Made by a program: the position numbers and the translations under genes. This document shows, one piece after another, positions 1 to 6,115 of a stretch of DNA of 16,162 bases. The stretch is from an uncultured Bacteroidales bacterium (GTDB lineage Bacteria; Bacteroidota; Bacteroidia; Bacteroidales; Muribaculaceae): assembly GCA_900549375.1 (NCBI GenBank), contig URNY01000047.1, positions 1 through 16,162 on the forward strand, in the 5' to 3' direction. Positions within the stretch are counted from its first letter, which is position 1. Every line of letters starts with the position of its first letter. The notes under the pieces are model-generated. The model searched no databases. It was not told the DNA's origin and worked only from the letters and a program-made list of their open reading frames with translations.

Positions 1-1770
1 TCCTGCCAGCTTCCAGTGAGTTGCGTTGCCACTTTCTCCGCCACTTCCGGCCGCATCGGCGATGAGGGACGTCTCGTATCTCCGAAGCTTAATCTCTCGA
101 AGATGACTCTCCCCATGCTCTCGTTCTATATCTACCACAAGGTTTCGATGGATACGCAGTATGGCGAAGAACCCTTTGCCGACAGGATGATTCCGGAGCT
201 TCAGCTCCCCGACGGCTCTTATGTCCCCCTCGACGAAGCCATATATGTCGACGACCCGACGAAGACCGACAGCTGGTATAAATATGAATATGACCTCAGC
301 AAATATCGCGACAAGGAGTATGTGAAGCTCTCCTTCCATGGAATCGCCGATTACGAGCAGGATGTCAACATGGACCTCGTGCAGGTAACCAACCGCATCT
401 CCAACGACCTCGCGGTCTATACGTTCTCCGGTCCGGCAAGCGTCCGCGCCGGCGAGAAGGGATCTTTCAAGGTCACCATCTACAACCGCGGCGTAGAAAC
501 GGCTTCCGACTATAAGGTGATACTCTTCCGCGACGGCATTCAGGTGGGCGAGGAAACCGGAACGCCCCTTGCATCCGGGAAATACCTCACCCTCGAATTC
601 GAAGATTCCTATCCGGCCGACAGCGAAGGAAAGACCTACAAGTATTTCGCCATGATCAGCTGGCAGCCCGATGAGTTCAAGGCCAACGACAATTCGGAGG
701 CTATCAGCGTCAAGGTGATTGAGCCTGTGCTTCCCGAGGTATATGCGCTCGACGCCGCCAAACAGGGTACGGACGTAACCCTCAACTGGAGCGCTCCGTC
801 GGCACTGCGCGTAGAAGATTCCTTCGAATCATATCCCGCCTATAGCATCGACAACATCGGCGATTATACACTGGTAGACGGCGACAAAGGATACACCTAC
901 GGCTTCTCGGACATCTACTTCGAGAACACCGGCGCTCCGCAGGCCTTCATGGTGTTCAACCCCGTGAAACTCGGCATCGTGATGCACGAGGCCAACGCTT
1001 CGCTGTTCGACCCGCATACGGGCGACCAGGTGCTCGCCTGCTTCCAGGCCGCATCGCCCGCAGGAGGATCGCTTACCAACGACGACTGGCTGATCTCGCC
1101 AGAGGTTCACGGAGGCCAGAAGATCACCTTCTATGCCAAGGCCGGCAACTATGAATGGGGTGCCGACCGTTTCGAGGTGCTCTATTCCACCAGCGACCGC
1201 AGCACATCCGTCTTCAAACCGTTCGACGGCGTGCAGAGAGCTGAGAAAGAATGGAAGAAGTATGAATACACCCTTCCGGCCAACGCCCGCTATTTCGCAA
1301 TCCATTGCGTCTCGCAGGATGAGTTCATACTCTTTATCGACGATCTGAAATTCATCAGCCGCCGCAACGACTGCGTGCTGACCCACACCGGCTATCGCAT
1401 CTACCGCGATGGCGAGCTCATCAAGGATCTTCCCGCCGACGCCACAAACTATACCGACAAAGGTCTTGAGGGCGAGGATTATCGTTATGATATCACCGCC
1501 GTCTACGACTCGACCCGCGAGTCGGCCCGCTGCACGGCCTATATCGGTCAGAGCTCGGTAGAGGATCTCGCCGGCTCTTCGGTTTCCGTCGGCAGCGAGA
1601 GAGGCAACATCATTGTCGGTTGCTCGGCCGACGCTGACGTGCGCGTAATCGGCGCCGACGGCAAGACGCTGTACAGCGGCTCCGGAAGCGATAGGTACCG
1701 CGTAGCCACAGGCTCCGGCATCTTCATCGTCACCGTCGACGGACATCCCTACAAGATTGCCGTCCGCTAA
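1..1770 (+). CDS. Secreted multidomain protein, 3' part: CARDB-like, Fn3 and choice-of-anchor J domains, T9SS-type C-terminus
   Basis: The frame is open from base 1, so the N-terminus lies outside the window; 589 codons remain, ending at TAA 1768-1770. Residues 1 to about 128 look like the end of a beta-sandwich (MAM or choice-of-anchor type). About 133-240 resembles a CARDB/Ig-like domain (NDLAVYTF...VRAGEKGSFKVTIYNRG). An Fn3-like strand pair with LNWSAPSA follows at about 245-262. Then comes a choice-of-anchor J (cleaved-adhesin) domain at about 265-455, with ESFESYPAY, NDDWLISPEV and FAIHCVSQDEF. The Fn3 fold then appears to resume (GYRIYRDGELI...YRYDITAVY, about 465-515). The last 65 residues (VRVIGADGKTLYSG...GIFIVTVDG...KIAVR) resemble a type A type IX secretion sorting domain. 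The inferred role is an exported or surface-anchored adhesin or protease-associated protein; no catalytic domain is visible in this part. It is convergent with the PepSY-like gene and ends at a strong terminator. Confidence 0.85.
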   Translation, partial: SCQLPVSCVATFSATSGRIGDEGRLVSPKLNLSKMTLPMLSFYIYHKVSMDTQYGEEPFADRMIPELQLPDGSYVPLDEAIYVDDPTKTDSWYKYEYDLSKYRDKEYVKLSFHGIADYEQDVNMDLVQVTNRISNDLAVYTFSGPASVRAGEKGSFKVTIYNRGVETASDYKVILFRDGIQVGEETGTPLASGKYLTLEFEDSYPADSEGKTYKYFAMISWQPDEFKANDNSEAISVKVIEPVLPEVYALDAAKQGTDVTLNWSAPSALRVEDSFESYPAYSIDNIGDYTLVDGDKGYTYGFSDIYFENTGAPQAFMVFNPVKLGIVMHEANASLFDPHTGDQVLACFQAASPAGGSLTNDDWLISPEVHGGQKITFYAKAGNYEWGADRFEVLYSTSDRSTSVFKPFDGVQRAEKEWKKYEYTLPANARYFAIHCVSQDEFILFIDDLKFISRRNDCVLTHTGYRIYRDGELIKDLPADATNYTDKGLEGEDYRYDITAVYDSTRESARCTAYIGQSSVEDLAGSSVSVGSERGNIIVGCSADADVRVIGADGKTLYSGSGSDRYRVATGSGIFIVTVDGHPYKIAVR

Positions 1771-1794
1771 GCGGCAGCATCTTTTCCAAATAGC

Positions 1795-1836
1795 AGAGGG
1801 CGGAAATCCGGTTGGATTTCCGCCCTCTATCTTTTC
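1795..1836. terminator. Strong hairpin terminator between convergent genes
   Basis: A perfect 15-bp stem (1795-1809 with 1814-1828; arm AGAGGGCGGAAATCC) closes a 4-nt loop. It begins 24 nt after the stop of the + strand gene and is followed by CTTTTC. The minus-strand side also has a short T-rich tail, so it may stop transcripts from both convergent genes. Confidence 0.85.
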
Positions 1837-1844
1837 GGTATTTC

Positions 1845-1925
1845 CGAGGTCCTCGAGTTGCCCGAGATTCCCGAGGCTCGCGAGATCCTCGAGATTCTCA
1901 TGTTGCTCGAGATTCTCGAATAATC
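1845..1925. repeat. Degenerate 9-bp tandem array, consensus CGAGATTCT
   Basis: CGAG or a one-base variant recurs every 9 bp, at 1845, 1854, 1863, 1872, 1881, 1890, 1899 (CATG), 1908 and 1917 (CGAA). The best units are CGAGATTCT at 1890 and 1908. A higher 18-bp pattern (nnnGTTGCY then CGAGATTCY) is seen at 1854-1871 and 1899-1916. The array fills the gap between the hairpin terminator and the stop codon (1924-1926) of the minus-strand PepSY-like gene, so it would form that gene's 3' UTR. There are no spacers, so it is not a CRISPR array. The function is unknown. Confidence 0.8.
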
Positions 1926-2406
1926 AAGATTCCGCCTCGGCGCCCTCGCTCTCTGCCTCTGCGGCGTTGGCAAAGCCGGTGAAGTGGCCGAGGTGGTTGT
2001 ATTTAAGCAGCTTGCCGTCGGAAAGGCCTATATGATAGCCGGAGGCTTTCTTCTCGATCTTCACGATCTTCTGCCCGGCATGATTCTTGTCGACATGGCG
2101 GCGCACAGCTTTCGGCACAAGTGCCTCCGGAACCGCGCTACTTTTGCAGTCGACCGATTTCCATTTGCCGGCGTTGCTGAATTCGATGGTGGTGCCGTTC
2201 ACCAGCTTCACATCATAATCGGTCTTTTTGAGCAGATGACGGTCAATTTTGATCATGCTGACTTTCCCCTTTGGAAAATGTTCTTTCAGCATCTCCTGCG
2301 CGGCTTCGGGAAGCTTGTCGCGGCTGATTGTATAGGAGTCGATGAATGCGGAGGCCGAGAGCACCGACACAGCCGCCATAACGATAAAAACCAGTAATTT
2401 CTTCAT
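1924..2406 (-). CDS. Small secreted PepSY-like (putative beta-lactamase-inhibitor-like) protein
   Basis: 160 residues, starting at ATG 2406-2404 and ending at TGA. A signal peptide spans about residues 1-20 (MKKLLVFIVMAAVSVLSASA, cleavage likely after ASA), so the product is periplasmic or exported. The body matches the PepSY-like/DUF2874 pattern common in Bacteroidota. There is an N-terminal helix (LPEAAQEMLKEHFP) followed by strands with KIDRHLLKKTDYDVKLVNGTTIEFSNAGKWKSVDC, then a second half-repeat (VPKAVRRHVDKNH...KKASGYHIGLSDGKLLKYNHLGHF). PepSY-type domains are thought to bind or inhibit enzymes, but no partner can be named here. The last 13 residues form an acidic Glu/Ala/Ser tail that runs into the 9-bp array. 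It lies 187 bp downstream of the DUF1846 gene on the same strand, with a hairpin between them. No good promoter box was found, so co-transcription is possible. Confidence 0.8.
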   Translation of the reverse strand: MKKLLVFIVMAAVSVLSASAFIDSYTISRDKLPEAAQEMLKEHFPKGKVSMIKIDRHLLKKTDYDVKLVNGTTIEFSNAGKWKSVDCKSSAVPEALVPKAVRRHVDKNHAGQKIVKIEKKASGYHIGLSDGKLLKYNHLGHFTGFANAAEAESEGAEAES

Positions 2407-2433
2407 TTCAGTTCTGTTGGGTAATCAAATTAT

Positions 2434-2455
2434 GCGGCGGCAAAATCGCCGCCGC
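2434..2455 (-). terminator. GC-rich hairpin upstream of the PepSY-like gene
   Basis: A perfect 8-bp stem, GCGGCGGC (2434-2441) with GCCGCCGC (2448-2455), closes a 6-nt loop. Read on the minus strand it is followed by TAATTTGATT. That makes it a weak candidate terminator or attenuator for the DUF1846 transcript, or a 5'-UTR hairpin of the PepSY-like gene whose start is 27 nt further on. The sequence alone does not decide between these. Confidence 0.45.
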
Positions 2456-2500
2456 AACTACAACAGACAAAAACCGGCCCGTTATTTCCTAAAATTCCTT

Positions 2501-2590
2501 ATTTATTGTTTAATCAAGATAAATCCCGCTAATTCATGATTATTCATGAATATTCAAGATTAATCAGGATTAATCCTGATTAATTCTCTT
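2501..2590. repeat. Degenerate 10-bp tandem array (consensus TAWTCAWGAT) with a perfect 26-bp palindrome
   Basis: Units repeat every 10 bp: TAATCAAGAT at 2511, AATTCATGAT at 2531, TATTCATGAA at 2541, TATTCAAGAT at 2551, TAATCAGGAT at 2561 and TAATCCTGAT at 2571. Weaker units are at 2501, 2521 and 2581. Each unit is close to self-complementary. Two units join into a perfect 26-bp palindrome at 2559-2584, and a 12-bp palindrome lies at 2541-2552. The array stops 3 nt short of the DUF1846 stop codon and would be that gene's 3' UTR. It is AT-rich, phased at about one DNA helical turn, and has no spacers. Confidence 0.8.
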
Positions 2591-2593
2591 GCT

Positions 2594-4057
2594 TCAGTGT
2601 TTCCTTTGCGGATCGCAACTGAGTCCCACTCCGAGCTTTTTGAAGATCTTGTGGTCCACCTCGCCGAGCATCACCGTGGAATGCACCTGGCATCCCTTGA
2701 GCTGCGGCAACTGCTCGAGAGCGCAGCGGCAGTTCTCGTCGTGGGTGCTCAGCACGGAGAGAGCCACAAGCACCTCATCCGTGTGCAGACGCGGGTTGCG
2801 GCTACGCAGATAGTTGGTCTTGGTGTGCTGGATCGGCTCGATGATATGCTGGGGAATGAGCTTCACGGAGTGGTCGATGCCGGCGAGTTGCTTGATGGCG
2901 TTGAGTATCAGTGCCGCGCTCGGGCCTAAAAGTTCGCTGGAGCCGGCGGTGATGATCTGTCCGTCGGCAAGCTCTATGGCCGATGCCGGCAGGCCGGTCT
3001 GCTCGGCACGCTCGCGGGCAGCCACCACCGGCTTGCGGTAGCTCGTGTCGATCTTGGCCTGCTTGAACAGGAGTGCGATCTTCGATACCTCAGCTTCATT
3101 GCCGTCGCCGCGCGCCATGCGGTTCAGCGCATTGAAATAGCGGAGAATGATCTCATTCTTCGAAGCCTCGCAGCATACCTCGTCGTCCTCGATGCAGAAC
3201 CCTACCATATTCACGCCCATATCTGTGGGCGATTTGTAGGGATTCTCGCCATAGATACCCTCGAAAAGAGCGTTGAGCACCGGGAAAATCTCGATATCGC
3301 GGTTATAATTGATTGCAGTCTTGCCATAAGCCTCGAGATGGAAAGGATCGATCATGTTCACATCATTGAGGTCGGCCGTGGCGGCCTCGTAAGCGATATT
3401 GACGGGATGCTTCAGCGGAAGACTCCACACCGGGAAAGTCTCGAATTTGGCATATCCGGCTTCCACACCGCGCTTATGCTCGTTATAGAGCTGGCTGAGG
3501 CATACAGCCATCTTGCCGCTGCCCGGGCCGGGAGCCGTCACGATCACCAGCGGACGCGTAGTCTCGATAAAATCGTTTTTGCCGAAGCCTTCGTCGGAAT
3601 CGATCAGATCGACATTGCCGGGGTATCCCTCGATGGTATAATGGCAATAGGTTGTGATGCCCATGCGCGAGAGACGCGCGCGGAAAGCATCGGCGCTGCT
3701 CTGCCCGTTGTAGTGGGTGATTACCACAGAGCCGACCATAAACCCGCGTTTCAGGAATTCTTCGCGGAGGCGCAACACATCCATGCCGTATGTTATCCCC
3801 AGATCATTGCGCACCTTATTCTTCTCGATATCGCGCGCCGAGATCACAATCACGATTTCCGCATTGTCGCTCAGCTGGCTCAGCATACGCAACTTGCTGT
3901 CGGGCTGGAAACCGGGAAGCACCCGGCTGGCATGGTAATCGTCGAAAAGCTTGCCGCCCAATTCGAGATAAAGCTTATTGCCGAACTTGGCAATTCTCTC
4001 CCTGATATGTTCGCTCTGAATCTTAAGATACTTGTCGTTGTCGAATCCCTTTTTCAT
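2594..4057 (-). CDS. DUF1846 (UPF0371) family protein
   Basis: 487 residues, close to the usual length of about 500 for this family, so the gene looks intact. It has no signal peptide or membrane segment and is probably cytoplasmic. Recognisable family features are the N-terminal GFDNDKYLKIQSEHIRERI...KLYLELGGKLFDDYHASRVLPGF (about 3-50), EIVIVISARDIEKNKVR (about 67-83), the glycine-rich TAPGPGSGKMAVCLSQLYNEHKRG (about 174-197, with a P-loop-like GPGSGK), and VEAGYAKFETFPVWSLPLKHPVNIAYEAATADLNDVN. Structures are known for the family, but to my knowledge no reaction is firmly assigned. The GSGK segment suggests phosphate or nucleotide binding, which is inference. The start at 4057 is supported by the strongly conserved N-terminus and by a TAACTTTG box 22 nt upstream. 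It is divergent from the AlbA_2 gene. Confidence 0.9.
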   Translation of the reverse strand: MKKGFDNDKYLKIQSEHIRERIAKFGNKLYLELGGKLFDDYHASRVLPGFQPDSKLRMLSQLSDNAEIVIVISARDIEKNKVRNDLGITYGMDVLRLREEFLKRGFMVGSVVITHYNGQSSADAFRARLSRMGITTYCHYTIEGYPGNVDLIDSDEGFGKNDFIETTRPLVIVTAPGPGSGKMAVCLSQLYNEHKRGVEAGYAKFETFPVWSLPLKHPVNIAYEAATADLNDVNMIDPFHLEAYGKTAINYNRDIEIFPVLNALFEGIYGENPYKSPTDMGVNMVGFCIEDDEVCCEASKNEIILRYFNALNRMARGDGNEAEVSKIALLFKQAKIDTSYRKPVVAARERAEQTGLPASAIELADGQIITAGSSELLGPSAALILNAIKQLAGIDHSVKLIPQHIIEPIQHTKTNYLRSRNPRLHTDEVLVALSVLSTHDENCRCALEQLPQLKGCQVHSTVMLGEVDHKIFKKLGVGLSCDPQRKH

Positions 4058-4079
4058 ATCTGCACTCTGGTTTTGACTG

Positions 4080-4087
4080 CAAAGTTA
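4080..4087 (-). promoter_or_regulatory. Candidate -7 box for the DUF1846 gene
   Basis: TAACTTTG on the minus strand exactly fits the Bacteroidota -7 consensus TAnnTTTG and lies 22 nt before the ATG. No clear TTTG -33 element stands 19-21 nt upstream, so this rests on one box only. Confidence 0.5.
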
Positions 4088-4206
4088 TCCAAAATTCCCG
4101 ATATTTCGGCTAATACATTCCGAATAAGGCTTAAATTTTCTGCGCATAAGCCACAGACTTTGGGTTGATTTTTCAACTATCTTATGGCTGTTTCATACAA
4201 AATCAC

Positions 4207-4214
4207 TAAATTTG
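4207..4214 (+). promoter_or_regulatory. Candidate -7 box for the AlbA_2 gene
   Basis: TAAATTTG fits TAnnTTTG. A second match, TATTTTTG, lies at 4263-4270. Neither has a good TTTG element at the usual spacing; TTATG at 4182-4186 is the nearest candidate for the first. They imply 5' leaders of roughly 110-165 nt. Which of them is used, if either, cannot be told from the sequence. Confidence 0.3.
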
Positions 4215-4385
4215 CACTATTCGCAAACCAATTAAGACTCTGCCCCTTACTTTTGGCCAATGTATTTTTGTATCTGGAAATTCCATACTATAAAAATACG
4301 CACATAAGACCCCTGATGGGAAAAGCGACAGCATTGCCTCGGCAGTGGCAAAACTTCAAAAGTTACTTTCAAAACTCCCTGAATC

Positions 4386-5834
4386 ATGGAAAATCTTGAT
4401 ATTCTTGTAAAAGAACTATGCAAATATCCTTCGGAGGCCCAGTGGCTTGAATTTAAACATAATAATTGCGAGCCAAATATGATTGGTGAAGATATTAGCG
4501 CATTGGCGAACAGCGCAGTTTTGGCAGACCGCGATTATGCGTATATGATATGGGGAGTTGATGATAATTCCCATCAACTAATAGGCACATCAGTCAGACT
4601 GAAACAAATAAAAAAAGGAAATCAGGAAATCGAGAACTGGCTTCGATTTCTTCTTTCTGACAATGCTGACTTTGAACTTCTGGACACAGATATCGAGGGT
4701 AGACATGTAGAAATTCTGAAAATATCGAAAGCAGTTGGAAGACCGGTGAAATTCCAGAAAATCGATTATATCAGATCCGGCACCTATACAAAGAAACTCT
4801 CTGAATTTCCGGCCCTCGAAACAAGGTTATGGGATAAATTAAGGCAGGAACATTTTGAGGATATGTATGCCAAAATCAATCTCACTCCTCAGGAAATATT
4901 CAAATTTCTTGACTGTGAGGCGTATTTTTCTATGTTAAACACTAATTTGCCCTCATCCTTTGAGGGTTATCTTCATTATCTGAGTGAGGACAGTATAATA
5001 GTCAAACAGGATAATGGATTATACGCAATAACGAATCTCGGTGCTATACTGTTTGCCCGTAAACTGAGTGATTTTTCACGGCTCGGAAGGAAAGCGATGA
5101 GAATAGTATCATATGACGGAGTAAGTCGTTTGACAATACTAAAAGAGGAGACGATAAACGAGGGATATGCCCTGTGCTTCGAAAACATTGTAACCTTAGT
5201 TAATGCCATACTCCCTTCAAAAGAGGATATTGAGAATGCACGCTCAGTTGTGAAAAGCATTTTCCCATTGCCGGCAATCAGAGAGGCCATTGCAAACAGT
5301 ATGATACATCAGGATCTATACATAACCGGCACCGGACCGGTCGTTGAGATTTTCAGCAACCGGGTAGAGATAACGAATCCGGGAACGCCACTTATTGATA
5401 TTATGCGAATTGTTGACAATCCGCCAAAATCGAGGAATGAGAAACTCGCTTCACTTATGAGACGATTGAAAATGTGCGAAGAACTTGGCAGAGGATGGGA
5501 TCGTATGGTTCTTAGTTGTGAAACGCAACTTCTTCCCGCTCCAAGGATTCTTATATATCAGGAATCAACTAAAGTCGTCTTATTTTCATCATTGGCTTTT
5601 GCCAATATAGCTTCAGAGGACAAAGTATGGTCTACATATCTGCACGCTTGTCTGAAATATATAGAAGGCGATGCCCTCACCAACACATCTCTTAGGGAAA
5701 GATTCGGTCTTAAGGTAACATCCTCCGGACAAATCTCTCGCTTGATAAAGGATGTGGTGTCAAAGGGACTCCTAAAACCACTTGATCCAACTACAGCCCC
5801 TCGCTATATGAGATATATTCCTAAGTGGGGTTGA
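4386..5834 (+). CDS. AlbA_2 (Schlafen-like) domain protein with RecG-like GHKL ATPase domain and C-terminal winged helix
   Basis: 482 residues, apparently full length. Residues about 15-135 form an AlbA_2 domain (QWLEFKHNN with E22/K24, GEDISALANSAVLADRDYAYMIWGVDDNSHQLIGT, and the closing YIRSGTYTKKLSEFPALETRLW). Residues about 290-380 match the HATPase_c_4 type: PAIREAIANSMIHQDLY carries the N-box-like E300, N304, H308 and D310, followed by EIFSNRVEITNPGTP and EELGRGWDRM. The last 60 residues (NTSLRERFGLKVTSSGQISRLIKDVVSKGLLKP) look like a winged helix. This architecture is commonly annotated as a putative transcriptional regulator or RecG-like protein. The true role is unknown, and DNA or RNA binding is inferred from the domains. 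The gene stands alone between two minus-strand units and is visibly more AT-rich than either, which suggests acquisition. Confidence 0.85.
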   Translation: MENLDILVKELCKYPSEAQWLEFKHNNCEPNMIGEDISALANSAVLADRDYAYMIWGVDDNSHQLIGTSVRLKQIKKGNQEIENWLRFLLSDNADFELLDTDIEGRHVEILKISKAVGRPVKFQKIDYIRSGTYTKKLSEFPALETRLWDKLRQEHFEDMYAKINLTPQEIFKFLDCEAYFSMLNTNLPSSFEGYLHYLSEDSIIVKQDNGLYAITNLGAILFARKLSDFSRLGRKAMRIVSYDGVSRLTILKEETINEGYALCFENIVTLVNAILPSKEDIENARSVVKSIFPLPAIREAIANSMIHQDLYITGTGPVVEIFSNRVEITNPGTPLIDIMRIVDNPPKSRNEKLASLMRRLKMCEELGRGWDRMVLSCETQLLPAPRILIYQESTKVVLFSSLAFANIASEDKVWSTYLHACLKYIEGDALTNTSLRERFGLKVTSSGQISRLIKDVVSKGLLKPLDPTTAPRYMRYIPKWG

Positions 5835-5855
5835 TTTAACTTGCCTTCAATTTGC
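5834..5855 (+). repeat. 22-bp direct repeat, copy 1
   Basis: ATTTAACTTGCCTtcAATTTGC begins in the stop codon of the AlbA_2 gene. It matches copy 2 at 20 of 22 positions, and the two copies start 88 bp apart. The shared TTGATTTAAC also recurs at 6099-6108. Confidence 0.6.
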
Positions 5856-5921
5856 TTAATTAGCCCATCTTGTCGGCCACATATCACTATATAGCTGACA
5901 GTCAAGATAAAGCATTACCTA

Positions 5922-5943
5922 ATTTAACTTGCCTGTAATTTGC
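5922..5943 (+). repeat. 22-bp direct repeat, copy 2
   Basis: ATTTAACTTGCCTgtAATTTGC. Between the two copies is an imperfect inverted repeat (TGTCGGC 5871-5877 with GCTGACA 5894-5900, one G:T pair). The function is unknown; it could be an old insertion footprint, a regulatory site or chance. Confidence 0.6.
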
Positions 5944-6013
5944 CTCTATATACAAATAATAGAAGGAAATGGGGGAAGTAAGTATCGAGTTTTCCTCGCA
6001 TCATCGGTAAACT

Positions 6014-6066
6014 TGCAAGAACAAAAAGAAAGAGACGAAGCGCCCTCGGCGGGCGCGACGCCTCTA
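6014..6066 (-). terminator. Rho-independent terminator of the polysaccharide utilisation operon
   Basis: Read on the minus strand, a hairpin with a perfect 6-bp core (6042-6047 with 6053-6058) is extended by outer pairs to 6034 and 6066. It is followed by CTTTCTTTTTGTTC. It lies 50 nt past the stop of the GH3-GH10 gene and closes the operon. Confidence 0.75.
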
Positions 6067-6115
6067 CTCTTACCTTAAGAAACTATAACTAATCCAACTT
6101 GATTTAACAATGGAC

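Larger units (their letters stand above)
4058..4385. other. 328-bp divergent intergenic region
   Basis: This AT-rich stretch separates two divergent genes. Apart from the candidate promoter boxes (TAACTTTG minus at 4080-4087, TAAATTTG plus at 4207-4214, and TATTTTTG plus at 4263-4270), I see no RNA gene, long inverted repeat or convincing coding sequence in it. Confidence 0.5.

Noticed and set aside
829..1746. 305-codon minus-strand open frame
   Set aside because: Antisense to the secreted multidomain protein, whose domains are clearly recognisable on the + strand.
1757..2035. 92-codon + strand open frame across the 9-bp array
   Set aside because: It starts inside the upstream gene, reads through the terminator hairpin, and its Ser/Arg/Phe-rich text is just the translated repeat.
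2501..2590. CRISPR array
   Set aside because: Units of 9-10 bp with no spacers and no cas genes nearby.
3338..4168. 276-codon + strand open frame
   Set aside because: Antisense to the well-conserved DUF1846 gene and runs past its start; no family resemblance.
4184..4399. Possible 71-codon gene before the AlbA_2 gene
   Set aside because: It overlaps the AlbA_2 start and contains both candidate promoter boxes. Its composition is like intergenic DNA, and no start context or homology is seen.
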